Source: Chloroflexota bacterium (lineage in GTDB: Bacteria; Chloroflexota; Limnocylindria; P2-11E). Taken from it: a stretch of 55,483 nucleotides of DNA. The position numbers and the translations under genes are program-made. The stretch lies in assembly GCA_005883625.1 (NCBI GenBank), contig VBDU01000086.1, positions 1 through 55,483 on the forward strand, written 5' to 3'. Below are positions 33,296 to 41,400 of this stretch, one piece after another. Every line of letters starts with the position of its first letter. Within the stretch, counting starts at the first letter, position 1. The notes under the pieces were generated by a model. The model searched no databases and was not told the DNA's origin. It saw nothing but the letters and a program-made list of their open reading frames with translations.

Positions 33296-34684
33296 GTGAG
33301 CGAAGCGCCGCTGGCCTTCGTGCTCGCGGCGGGCCTCGGGACACGGATGAAGTCCAGGACGCCGAAGGTCCTGCATCCCGTCGCCGGCAAGCCTCTGCTG
33401 AGCCACGTCATCGCGAGCGTCCGCGCCGCCGGGGCCCGTCCCGTGGTCGTCCTCTCGAAAGAGAGCGAGGCCGCCCGCGCCTTTCTCGACGACACGATCC
33501 CCGTCGCGCTCCAGGACCCCCCGCGTGGGACCGGCGACGCCGTGCGCGTCGCGCTCGGGGCGGCGAATGGGGCGTCCGGGATCGCGTTCATCGTCTACGG
33601 CGACACACCGCTCATGCGCCCCGAGACGTTCCGCCGGCTGGCTTCGCTCCTGGCGGAGCGCGGCGCGCCGCTTGCGCTCCTTTCGGGCCAGGTCGGCACC
33701 GAGAACGCGTACGGGCGGATCGTTCGCGACGGCGCCGGGGACGTGGCCCGCATCGTCGAGCGCCGGCTCGCCTCGCGGGACGAGGCGAAGCTCCCCGAGT
33801 CCAACCTCGGCGCCTACGCCGTCGACCTCGCCTGGCTGCGAGAGACGCTGCCGCGCCTTCGCCCGAACGAGACCGGCGAGATCTTCCTCACCGATCTCGT
33901 CGCGGAGGCGAAGGCATCGGGGAAACGCGTGGCGGTCCATTGCACGGACGAACCGGAGGAGGGGATGGGCGTGAATACTCGGATCGAGCTCGCCGCCGCC
34001 GATGCGGCGCTACGGCGGCGCATCCGCGAAGGGCACATGCTCGCGGGGGTCTCTTTCACCGACCCCGACTCCTGTCCGGTCGACGCGGACGTGAAGATCG
34101 CGGCGGACGTCGTCATCGACCGGGGCACGATCCTCGAGGGCAAGACCGTGATCGGCTCCGGCTCGCGGATCGGGCCGTACGCCGTGCTGCGCGACACGGT
34201 CGTAGGCGAGGGCTGCCGCGTGGAGCAGTCGACGCTCGAGGGAGCGACGCTCGAGGACGAGGTGACCGTCGGCCCGTACTCGCACCTCCGCCCCGGCGCG
34301 TACCTCGAGCGGGGCGTGTCGCTCGGGAACTTCGGCGAGGTGAAGAACGCGCGGCTGCGGACCGGCACGAAGATGCACCACTTCAGCTACGTGGGCGACG
34401 CGGATATCGGGGCGCGCGTCAACATCGGCGCGGGGACCATCACGCTGAATTACGACGGCGTGCGAAAGAACCGGACGACCGTCGGCGACGACGCGTTCAT
34501 CGGCTCGGACACGCTTCTCCGCGCGCCGGTCACCGTGGGCAAGGGCGCGGTCACCGGCGCGGGCGCGGTCGTGACGAAGGACGTCCCCGACGACATGGTC
34601 GCCGTCGGCATGCCCGCGCGCGCGATCAAGCGATCAGATAGAAGGAAACCCCGGGGGCCGGGGAGCAGCGCCCCCCGACCGTAG
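33296..34684 (+). CDS. glmU: Bifunctional UDP-GlcNAc pyrophosphorylase / glucosamine-1-phosphate acetyltransferase
   Basis: Last two steps to UDP-GlcNAc. The N-terminal uridylyltransferase has LAAGLGTRMKSRTPKVLHPV and GDTPLMRPETFRRL. The C-terminal left-handed beta-helix has hexapeptide repeats, KMHHFSYVGDADIGARVNIG and TLNYDGVRKNRTTVGDDAFI with acetyl-CoA site residues. 462 residues. The last ~15 residues (PRGPGSSAPRP) are encoded by a GC-hairpin repeat. GTG start; one-base overlap with the next gene. Confidence 0.95.
   Translation: MSEAPLAFVLAAGLGTRMKSRTPKVLHPVAGKPLLSHVIASVRAAGARPVVVLSKESEAARAFLDDTIPVALQDPPRGTGDAVRVALGAANGASGIAFIVYGDTPLMRPETFRRLASLLAERGAPLALLSGQVGTENAYGRIVRDGAGDVARIVERRLASRDEAKLPESNLGAYAVDLAWLRETLPRLRPNETGEIFLTDLVAEAKASGKRVAVHCTDEPEEGMGVNTRIELAAADAALRRRIREGHMLAGVSFTDPDSCPVDADVKIAADVVIDRGTILEGKTVIGSGSRIGPYAVLRDTVVGEGCRVEQSTLEGATLEDEVTVGPYSHLRPGAYLERGVSLGNFGEVKNARLRTGTKMHHFSYVGDADIGARVNIGAGTITLNYDGVRKNRTTVGDDAFIGSDTLLRAPVTVGKGAVTGAGAVVTKDVPDDMVAVGMPARAIKRSDRRKPRGPGSSAPRP
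34653..34676. repeat. GC-hairpin repeat in the glmU 3' end
   Basis: GGGGG then CCGGGGAGCAGCG then CCCCCC. It resembles the rsmA copy (shared CAGCG loop) and overlaps the last codons before the stop. Confidence 0.65.
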
Positions 34685-36003
34685 TGAACGCCATGACCTG
34701 GGAGCTGCTCGTGATCGAGCTGCTCCTCGTCGCGCTCCTAGCCGTGCTGTCCGCGAGCGAGGCCGCGCTCCACACCATCCGCCGCCCGCAGCTCATCGAG
34801 GAGCTCGCGGCGCGCGGGTGGCGCGGCCGGCTCGCCGGGACGATGGGCCGCAAGGCGATCGAGTACCTCGCCGCGATCCAGGTCGCCGAGTTCTTCATCG
34901 TCTTCGCGTTCGCGGGCATCGCGGCGGCCTTCCTCGCGCCGCGCCTGTCGGATCTCCTCCGCTTCCTGTTCGGGCCGGCCGCGCCGGTGATCCGCGACGT
35001 CGCGGCGGTCGTCGTCACCGTCGGCGTGCTCTCGCTCGCCGCCGTCCTGTTCGGCCTCTTCGTGCCGCGGTCCATCGGGGCGCGGCACGCGCAGTCCGTC
35101 CTGCTCGTCCTCGTGTGGCCGCTCGAGCTCATCACCTGGGTCACGCGACCTCTCGTCGCGGTGCTCTTCATGCTCACGCAGGTCTTCACCCGTCCCTTCG
35201 GCGCGAACCCGCAGACCGGCGCGCTCGTCACCGAGGAGGAGATCAAGGCGCTCGTGGAGACCGGTGAGGCGCAAGGCGTCCTCCACGAGGGCGAGCAGAA
35301 GATGATCAGCTCGATCTTCGCGCTCGCGGAGAAGCCGGTGCACGAGGTGATGGTCCCGCGGACCGACATGGTCGGGATCGACGTCGCGACGATGCCAGAC
35401 CAGATCCTCGACATCATCACCAAGGTCGGCCACTCGCGGATCCCCGTGTTCGAGGGCTCGGCCGACAACATCATCGGCATCCTCTACGTGAAGGACGTCT
35501 TCCGGCGGCTCGCGCGCGGGGAGAAGGACGTCCAGCTCCGGCAGTTCCTGCGGCCGGCGCAGTTCGTCCCCGAGACGAAGAAGGTCGACGAGCTCCTGCG
35601 CGAGATGCAGCGGGACAAGGTCCACATCGCGATCGTGGTCGACGAGTACGGCGGGACGGCCGGCCTCGTGACGATCGAGGACCTGGTCGAGGAGATCGTC
35701 GGGGAGATCCGCGACGAGTACGACGTCGAGCAGGAGCTCGTCCTCCCGGTCTCCGAGAACGAGGCGCTCATGGACGCGCGCGTGTCATTCGAGGAAGTCC
35801 GCGAGACCTTCGACCTGTCGGTGCCGCCGTCGGAGAACTACGACACGCTCGGTGGGTTCCTCGTCGCGCAGCTCGGGCACTTCCCGCGCGTCGGTGAGTC
35901 CGTGCAGTCCGGCGGGGCGCGGTTCGTCGTCGAGAGCGTCGAAGGGCGGCGTATCCGGCGCGTCCGCGTGTCGAAGATCGCGGCGAGCCCGGAGCCGGTT
36001 TGA
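34684..36003 (+). CDS. CBS-domain membrane protein, CorC/hemolysin-C (UPF0053) family
   Basis: 439 residues. DUF21 (CNNM-type) membrane domain with several helices in residues 1-150, beginning [21 protein letters not shown] tandem CBS pair follows (about 200-320: [37 protein letters not shown]), then the C-terminal CorC/HlyC domain. Members are linked to magnesium or cobalt export and membrane integrity. GTG shares a base with the glmU stop; the stop overlaps cdd. Confidence 0.9.
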   Translation: MNAMTWELLVIELLLVALLAVLSASEAALHTIRRPQLIEELAARGWRGRLAGTMGRKAIEYLAAIQVAEFFIVFAFAGIAAAFLAPRLSDLLRFLFGPAAPVIRDVAAVVVTVGVLSLAAVLFGLFVPRSIGARHAQSVLLVLVWPLELITWVTRPLVAVLFMLTQVFTRPFGANPQTGALVTEEEIKALVETGEAQGVLHEGEQKMISSIFALAEKPVHEVMVPRTDMVGIDVATMPDQILDIITKVGHSRIPVFEGSADNIIGILYVKDVFRRLARGEKDVQLRQFLRPAQFVPETKKVDELLREMQRDKVHIAIVVDEYGGTAGLVTIEDLVEEIVGEIRDEYDVEQELVLPVSENEALMDARVSFEEVRETFDLSVPPSENYDTLGGFLVAQLGHFPRVGESVQSGGARFVVESVEGRRIRRVRVSKIAASPEPV

Positions 36004-36407
36004 GCCTGGGGCCCGGCGACGAGGACCTTATCCGCGTCGCGGCCCTCGCGCGCCAACGTGCGTACGCCCCGTATTCCAAGTACCGGGTCGGCGCCGCGAT
36101 CCGCACGCGTCGCAACAAGATCTACAGCGGTGCGAACGTCGAGAATGCCTCATACGGGCTCACGGTGTGCGCCGAGCGCTGCGCCGCGTGGGCCGCCGTC
36201 GCGGCGGGGGAGACGAAGGACTGGGACGCCATCGCGATCGTCATCGACGACGAGCGGCTCCCGACGCCCTGCGGCGCCTGCCGGCAGGTGCTCGTCGAGT
36301 TCGCGCCCGACCTGCGCGTGATCCTCGCTACGACGGGCGGGCTGCGGAACGTGACGACGCTCGCCGCACTCCTTCCCGAACCGTTCCGGCCGGAGAATCT
36401 CGCCTGA
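36000..36407 (+). CDS. cdd: Cytidine deaminase
   Basis: Deaminates cytidine and deoxycytidine in pyrimidine salvage. 135 residues. APYSKYRVGAAIRTR and the zinc site (VCAERCAAW with Cys-Ala-Glu, and PCGACRQVL with two Cys) are complete, the Cys-coordinated tetrameric type. TTG start overlapping the preceding stop (TTGA). It is commonly found near CBS/CorC genes (the ybeZ-ybeY-cdd-era region), although those partners are not here. Confidence 0.93.
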   Translation: MSLGPGDEDLIRVAALARQRAYAPYSKYRVGAAIRTRRNKIYSGANVENASYGLTVCAERCAAWAAVAAGETKDWDAIAIVIDDERLPTPCGACRQVLVEFAPDLRVILATTGGLRNVTTLAALLPEPFRPENLA

Positions 36408-36751
36408 TCGCGCCCGGCGCGCTGGCCGCGCTGCGGGTCGCGGCCGTCGTCGCGGTCGCGCTCGCGCCGCTGGCGTGCGCGAAGCCCGTTCCCGCGCTGA
36501 ACGACAGCGAATATGTCGCGATCGCCCGCGCGACGCCGGAAGGCCGCGAGTTCACGCTCAAGTACGGCGACGGGCTCGCCTACGTGGACCACAGCGGCAG
36601 GCTCGCGGTCGACCTGTACGCGAACCGCTCCGGTCAGTCCGTGCGCCTCCGCATCTTCATCGACGACAACCGTGCCGCGTCGAGCTTCTTCGAGTGTCCG
36701 CCCGGAACGGTGAGCACCGACGTCATCGGCGCGATCGGACGGTGTGGCTGA
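36404..36751 (+). CDS. Small putative lipoprotein, possible CTG start
   Basis: 115 residues if read from CTG 36404, which overlaps the cdd stop (CTGA). That start gives a convincing lipoprotein signal: a hydrophobic stretch ending in lipobox LAPLAC. No ATG, GTG or TTG lies in frame before the mature region, so a CTG start is the simplest reading. The mature part (SEYVAIARATPEGREFTLKY onward) has alternating strands and two further cysteines. No family recognised. It converges with the next gene, stop to stop. Confidence 0.5.
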   Translation: MIAPGALAALRVAAVVAVALAPLACAKPVPALNDSEYVAIARATPEGREFTLKYGDGLAYVDHSGRLAVDLYANRSGQSVRLRIFIDDNRAASSFFECPPGTVSTDVIGAIGRCG

Positions 36752-37246
36752 TCAGCGGCCCGGCGTCTGCGCGTCGTTCAGGGCGCGGTAGAAAGCGGTC
36801 GCACGCGTCATGGCGAGCTCGTGGAGGCCCTCGGTGATGCGCTCCTCGGAATGCATGCCCGCGGACTCGAGGCGCAGGACGCCGTAGTCGCGGATCAACG
36901 AGAGCGGGAACGGCCTCGCAAGGCTCGCGTCCTGGACGCGGTCGAGGAGCAGCGCGGACTGGTTCTTGTTGAACACGCCCCACCGTGAGATCAGCCGCCG
37001 GTCCGTGAGCACGAACCACTTCGCGCTCCAGGGGATCCACCGGACGACGATCCAGATCGTGAGCAGCACGAAGCTGACGAGCCCCAGGCCGACCAGCGTC
37101 GCGTTCCCGATCCCGACGAAGTACAGCGTGAGGACGCCGAGGACGACCTCGATGAGCACCAGCGGCTCCCAGAGGAAGAGCGGACGCGTCGCCAGGATGA
37201 CCTGCTCGTTCGGCTCGAGGATGAGATCGCCGGGCCCTGCCGCCAT
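36752..37246 (-). CDS. Bacterial PH-domain (bPH2/YdbS-like) membrane protein
   Basis: 164 residues. Two adjacent membrane helices (about residues 27-70: PLVLIEVVLGVLTLYFVGIG, LVSFVLLTIWIVVRWIPW) are followed by a PH-like domain with YKVT-type strands seen as KWFVLTDRRLISRWG and NQSALLLDRVQDASL. It is 12 bases downstream of the polyprenyl synthase and probably cotranscribed. Function unknown; it may organise membrane protein complexes. Confidence 0.8.
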   Translation of the reverse strand: MAAGPGDLILEPNEQVILATRPLFLWEPLVLIEVVLGVLTLYFVGIGNATLVGLGLVSFVLLTIWIVVRWIPWSAKWFVLTDRRLISRWGVFNKNQSALLLDRVQDASLARPFPLSLIRDYGVLRLESAGMHSEERITEGLHELAMTRATAFYRALNDAQTPGR

Positions 37247-37258
37247 CGCGGCGGCATT

Positions 37259-38320
37259 CTACGATTCGGGGGCTCCGCCCCCGGCGACGACCAGCGAGGA
37301 CTGCCTCGCGCCGGTCGCGCTCGCGACGAGCCGTTCCACGAGCGCGATCGCGTCCGGTGCCGCGAGCGGCGTAACGCCGCGCAGCAGGTGCACCGCTCGC
37401 CCACGATGCGAGGCGATCTCGTCCTCGAGGAGGGCGCGGACGCCGAGCTCGTCGAGGATCTCGCGGACCGCGGCGACATTCTCGGCCGGGAGCGGCGCGG
37501 CCGGCTCGAAAAGCGCGGCGAGCCGCTCGCGGGTGCGCCCCGCCGCGCGTTCGAACGCGAGCACGACAGGGAGCGTCTTCTTGCGCTTCGTAAGGTCGTT
37601 CATCTCGAGCTTCCCAGTGCGGTCGGTCGTGCCCCAGATGCCCATGAGGTCGTCGTACGCCTGATAGGCCTGACCGAACGCCTCGCCGAATCGGGCGAGC
37701 GCGTCCCGTATCGTGCGATCGTCCGTCGCCAAAGCCGCGGCGCCCTCGGCCGGGGCGGCGAAGAGCGCGCCGGTCTTCTTCGTGGCCATCGCGCGGTAGC
37801 GATCGGCGGTCACGTCGGTCCGCGATTCGAAGCTGATGTCGAGGAACTGCCCCTCGCACACGCGGACGCAGGCCTCGTCGAGGAGGCGGGCGAAGTCGAG
37901 GATCCGCTCGGCCGGGAAGCCCCGGTCGCGCAGCCGCTGCACCGCGAGGCGCGACGCCGCGTACATGCCGTCGCCGGCGTTGATCGCCTGCGGGACGCCC
38001 CACACCGACCAGACCGTCGGACGGTGATGGCGCGCGGGGTCCTGGTCCTCGATGTCGTCGTGGATGAGCGTGAAGTTGTGGAGCAGCTCGATCGCGGCGG
38101 CCGCCGGAAGGGCCGCGCTCGCGTCGCCCGTGATCGCCTCGAAGAGAAGCGTGCAGAGGAGCGGGCGGAGCCGCTTGCCGCTCGGTGCGGTCGCGTCGAG
38201 CCCGAGGTGGTAGAGCATCATCCCGTAGAAGGGCTGGAGGGCGGGCTCTGCCTGCCTCAGCACGGCGCGGATCTCTTCGTCGATCGCCGCGATGTGGCCT
38301 TCGAGACTGCGCGAGCCCAC
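37259..38320 (-). CDS. Polyprenyl (isoprenyl diphosphate) synthase
   Basis: 353 residues. First Asp-rich motif HDDIEDQDPARHHRPTVW and second AYDDLMGIWGTTDRTGK (DDxxG, as in several long-chain synthases), plus SGKRLRPLLCTLLFEAITGD. It condenses IPP units onto an allylic diphosphate, for quinone tails or undecaprenyl-like carriers; chain length cannot be told. GTG 38320 lies nine bases after a TATCAT box. The C-terminus (VVAGGGAPES) runs into a G5/C5 hairpin repeat. Confidence 0.9.
   Translation of the reverse strand: MGSRSLEGHIAAIDEEIRAVLRQAEPALQPFYGMMLYHLGLDATAPSGKRLRPLLCTLLFEAITGDASAALPAAAAIELLHNFTLIHDDIEDQDPARHHRPTVWSVWGVPQAINAGDGMYAASRLAVQRLRDRGFPAERILDFARLLDEACVRVCEGQFLDISFESRTDVTADRYRAMATKKTGALFAAPAEGAAALATDDRTIRDALARFGEAFGQAYQAYDDLMGIWGTTDRTGKLEMNDLTKRKKTLPVVLAFERAAGRTRERLAALFEPAAPLPAENVAAVREILDELGVRALLEDEIASHRGRAVHLLRGVTPLAAPDAIALVERLVASATGARQSSLVVAGGGAPES
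37268..37282. repeat. GC-hairpin repeat at the 3' end of the polyprenyl synthase gene
   Basis: GGGGG (37268-37272), loop CTCCG, CCCCC (37278-37282). The loop is identical to the first rplM copy. Confidence 0.7.
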
Positions 38321-38335
38321 CTCGGATCGATGATA
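38321..38335 (-). promoter_or_regulatory. -10 box of the polyprenyl synthase gene
   Basis: TATCAT on the minus strand (38335 to 38330), nine bases before the GTG. It mirrors the TACCAT box for recO on the other strand, so the 66-base gap holds a divergent promoter pair. Confidence 0.45.
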
Positions 38336-38371
38336 CGAGTCGCCCGTCTCCGCTCCCCGCCCCCCGCGACT

Positions 38372-38386
38372 TACCATTGCGCGGTC
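38372..38386 (+). promoter_or_regulatory. -10 box of recO
   Basis: TACCAT at 38372-38377, nine bases before GTG 38387. No Shine-Dalgarno is seen, which is consistent with a very short or absent leader. Confidence 0.45.
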
Positions 38387-39163
38387 GTGGCAGCACGCAC
38401 GTACCGCGCCGAGGCGATCGTGCTCAAGACCAATGATTTCGCCGAGGCCGATCGCATCCTCGTCCTCTTCACGCGCCATTTTGGCAAGGTGCGCGTCGTC
38501 GCGAAAGGCATCCGCCGGGCGACGAGCCGCATGGCCGGGCACGCGGAGCCGCTCACGCACGCGACGTATCAGCTCGCCCGGGGCAGAGAGCTGGACGTCC
38601 TCACCGGCGCAGAGGCGCGCGCGATCTACCCGGACATGCGCGATGACCTCGGGCTCATCGCGGCAGGCTGGTACGTCGCCGAGCTGGTGGACCGCTTCAC
38701 CGCCGAACGCGTGCCGTCCGCGCCGCTCTTCGATCTCCTCGAGACGTCGCTCCGCCGGCTCGACGCCGGCGTCCCGCCTGCCGTCGTCTGCCGCTGGTTC
38801 GACCTGCACCTGCTCGACCGCTCGGGCTTCCGCCCCGAGCTGCGCGAGTGCGCGCAGTGCCGCGTGGTCCTCCTCGAGGAGACGAACGCGTGGTCGCCCG
38901 AGGCGGGAGGAGCCATCTGCGCGCGTTGCGCGGCGACGCTCCCATTCGTCGACCCGCTCACGGTGCGCGCTCTGAAATCGCTGCGGTACCTGCTCGCGAG
39001 CGAGCTCGCGGTCGCGTCGCAGCTGCGCGTCGACGCCGCGCTGGCGCGAGAGCTGGACCGGCACCTGCGCGCCTTTCTGCGCTTCATCCTCGACCGCGAC
39101 ATCGCGACCGCGCGCCTCCTCGACGAGCTGCGCGAGCTTCCTCGACCGCACGCGGTCTCGTGA
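38387..39163 (+). CDS. recO: DNA repair protein RecO
   Basis: 258 residues. The N-terminal OB fold has TYRAEAIVLKTNDFAEADRI and GKVRVVAKGIRRATSRM. The C-terminal helical domain holds a four-Cys zinc finger (CAQCRVV and CARCAATL). RecO loads RecA onto SSB-coated DNA with RecR. GTG 38387 gives the family start. The stop overlaps the glyS start (GTGA). Confidence 0.93.
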   Translation: MAARTYRAEAIVLKTNDFAEADRILVLFTRHFGKVRVVAKGIRRATSRMAGHAEPLTHATYQLARGRELDVLTGAEARAIYPDMRDDLGLIAAGWYVAELVDRFTAERVPSAPLFDLLETSLRRLDAGVPPAVVCRWFDLHLLDRSGFRPELRECAQCRVVLLEETNAWSPEAGGAICARCAATLPFVDPLTVRALKSLRYLLASELAVASQLRVDAALARELDRHLRAFLRFILDRDIATARLLDELRELPRPHAVS

Positions 39164-40557
39164 CCACGGTCCGGGGGGCCAAGCCCCCCGAGAACCCCCC
39201 GGCGCCGTCCCTCGCGGAGAAGCTCACGTCGCTCGCCAAGCGGCGCGGCTTCGTCTTCCCGTCGAGCGAGATCTACGGCGGTGCCGGGGCCACCTGGGAC
39301 TTCGGTCCACTCGGCGTCGAGCTGAAACGGAACGTGAAGGAGTCGTGGTGGCGCGCCATGGTGCAGCTACGCGGTGACATCGTCGGCCTCGACGGCGCGA
39401 TCCTCATGCACCCGCGCGTTTGGGAGGCCTCGGGACACGTTGAGAACTTCATCGATCCGCTCGTCGAGTGCCGCAATTGCCGCAAGCGCTTTCGCGTCGA
39501 CGACCTGCCGAATGGCGACGCGCTGATGGACGCGTGGCGGTCGAAGCGGCTCGACCTCTCGGTCGTCGCCTGCCCGAACTGCGGCGAGCGCAAGCTCGCC
39601 GATCCTCGGCGCTTCAACCTGATGTTCAAGACCTTCGTCGGACCGGTGGAGGAGGACGCTGCGGTCGCCTGGCTCCGGCCCGAGACGGCGCAGGCCGTCT
39701 ATGTGAACTTCGAGAACGTCCAGCAGGCGACCCGCAAGCGGCTGCCGTTCGGCATCGCCCAGATCGGCAAGGCCTTCCGGAACGAGATCACGCCCGGGAA
39801 CTTCATCTTCCGCTCACGTGAGTTCGAGCAGATGGAGATGCAGTACTTCTGCCGCCCCGCCGACGCTCCTCGCGTCTTCGAGGAGTGGAAGGAGGAGCGC
39901 ATGCGTTGGCACCGTTCGCTCGGTGTCGCCACCGAGCTCCTTCGCTTCCGCGAGCACGCGGAGAACGAGCGCGCCCATTACGCGGCGCGCGCCGTGGACA
40001 TCGAATTCCGCTTCCCGTTCGGCTGGAAGGAGCTCGAAGGCGTCCACAACCGGACCGACTACGACCTGCGGCGGCACGCCGAGTTCTCAGGGAAAAAGCT
40101 CGAGTACTTCGACGACTTGAGCAACGAGCGATTCGTGCCGTTCGTCGTCGAAACGGCCGTCGGCGCCGATCGCACGACGTACGCGCTCCTCTGCGCGGCC
40201 TACGACGAGGAGCCAGACAAGGAGGGCGTCCGCGTCGTCCTGCGCCTCCGCCCGGAGATCGCGCCGTACAAGGTCGCGGTCCTGCCGCTCTCGAAGAACG
40301 AGCGGCTCTCGCCGCTCGCGCGCGAGGTGTGGGATCTCGTCCGGCCGCACTGGATGTCGACGTACGACGAGACGCAGGCGATCGGCCGCCGCTACCGGCG
40401 CCAGGACGAGATCGGCACGCCGCTCTGCGTGACCGTGGACTTCCCGTCGCTCGACGATCGTCAGGTGACGATCCGCGAGCGCGACTCGATGGCACAGGTC
40501 CGCGTTCCCATCGCTGAGCTCGTGCCCGCTCTCCGGGAGCGCCTTCCCAGCGCCTGA
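39160..40557 (+). CDS. glyS: Glycyl-tRNA synthetase, homodimeric class II type
   Basis: 465 residues. LAKRRGFVFPSSEIYGGAGA, class II motif 2 region (GIAQIGKAFRNEITPGNF), SREFEQMEMQYFCRPADA and the C-terminal anticodon-binding domain (EIAPYKVAVLPLSKNE) are clear. The first ~15 residues (VRGAKPPENPPAPS) are encoded by a G6/C6 hairpin repeat. No alternative start lies after the repeat before the conserved SLAEKL, so the repeat must be translated. Confidence 0.95.
   Translation: MTTVRGAKPPENPPAPSLAEKLTSLAKRRGFVFPSSEIYGGAGATWDFGPLGVELKRNVKESWWRAMVQLRGDIVGLDGAILMHPRVWEASGHVENFIDPLVECRNCRKRFRVDDLPNGDALMDAWRSKRLDLSVVACPNCGERKLADPRRFNLMFKTFVGPVEEDAAVAWLRPETAQAVYVNFENVQQATRKRLPFGIAQIGKAFRNEITPGNFIFRSREFEQMEMQYFCRPADAPRVFEEWKEERMRWHRSLGVATELLRFREHAENERAHYAARAVDIEFRFPFGWKELEGVHNRTDYDLRRHAEFSGKKLEYFDDLSNERFVPFVVETAVGADRTTYALLCAAYDEEPDKEGVRVVLRLRPEIAPYKVAVLPLSKNERLSPLAREVWDLVRPHWMSTYDETQAIGRRYRRQDEIGTPLCVTVDFPSLDDRQVTIRERDSMAQVRVPIAELVPALRERLPSA
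39173..39200. repeat. GC-hairpin repeat in the glyS 5' end
   Basis: GGGGGG (39173-39178), loop CCAAG, CCCCCC (39184-39189), then GAGAA and a further CCCCCC. Located within the first 14 codons of glyS. Confidence 0.75.
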
Positions 40558-40594
40558 TCTTCGCGGCCTCGCCGACGCGGCGCTCGCGCTGCTC

Positions 40595-41335
40595 ATGCTC
40601 GCGATCGGTGCGCAGACGCCGGTCCTCGCGCTCCTCGCGCTGCGCCGGCCGCGGGTCCTCGTCGCCGTCGTCGCGCCGTATCTCGTGCTCGTCCCGGTCG
40701 CGGTCGCGATCGGGGGGCTCGCTCCCACGCTGGGGCTGGGCGCGCTCCTCCTTGCGGCGGCGCCGGCGGAGCTCGCCGCTCCGGCGCTCGCGCGCGCGGT
40801 CGGGGGACGGGCCGAGACGGCGGCCGCGATGATGACGGGCACGCTCGTCGTCTCGTTCGCGCTGCTCCTCACGGTCGTCGGGCCCGCAGGCGCGAGCGCG
40901 GCGACCGCAAACACCGCGTTCGTCGCGCTCGCCGTCGGCGCGGCCGCCGCCGGCGCGGTGCCGACCGCGCGCGACGCAGTCCTTGGTGCGATCCGGCTCG
41001 CCGCGAACGTGGCGCTCGCGATCCTGGTGGCGAACGCGCTCGTGGGAGGCATCGCCGCGCTGGACGGCGGCTCGGTCCTCGCCGCCCTGGCGCTCCTGGC
41101 TGCAGGCACGCTGGCGGCGGCGGTCGGAACGGCGGTGCTCGGTGGCGACGTGGTGGCGTCGGTGTTGGGCGGCGGGACGCGCGACTTCGCGGTCGCGGCG
41201 ACGCTCGCCGCGGATCTTGCCCCGTCGGCGGCGGCGCTGCCGCTCGTCTACGGAGCGCTCCTCTTCGGGCTTCTCGGGGCGCTCGCGGCGGCGCGTGCGC
41301 TGCGGTCGCGTTCCGCGCGACGAAACGGCGCTTGA
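40595..41335 (+). CDS. Polytopic membrane protein, possibly BASS-type transporter
   Basis: 246 residues, almost entirely hydrophobic Ala/Leu/Val helices, about eight segments, ending in a basic RSRSARRNGA tail. GGGTRDFAVAATLAADLAP and the paired Pro/Ala helices recall bile-acid:sodium symporter family members, but no decisive motif is seen. ATG 40595 lies 38 bases after glyS. Substrate unknown. Confidence 0.6.
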   Translation: MLAIGAQTPVLALLALRRPRVLVAVVAPYLVLVPVAVAIGGLAPTLGLGALLLAAAPAELAAPALARAVGGRAETAAAMMTGTLVVSFALLLTVVGPAGASAATANTAFVALAVGAAAAGAVPTARDAVLGAIRLAANVALAILVANALVGGIAALDGGSVLAALALLAAGTLAAAVGTAVLGGDVVASVLGGGTRDFAVAATLAADLAPSAAALPLVYGALLFGLLGALAAARALRSRSARRNGA

Positions 41336-41343
41336 CCCTCCGC

Positions 41344-41349
41344 TAGCAT
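41344..41349 (+). promoter_or_regulatory. Candidate -10 box for the LVIVD lipoprotein gene
   Basis: TAGCAT, about 50 bases before the ATG. The gene itself has a good Shine-Dalgarno (GGGAGGG just before 41401), so this is a leadered transcript. Confidence 0.35.
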
Positions 41350-41400
41350 CCAGCGGCAGAGGGACCGGCCTCGCGCCCGCGGGGCCGGCAGGGAGGGTCA

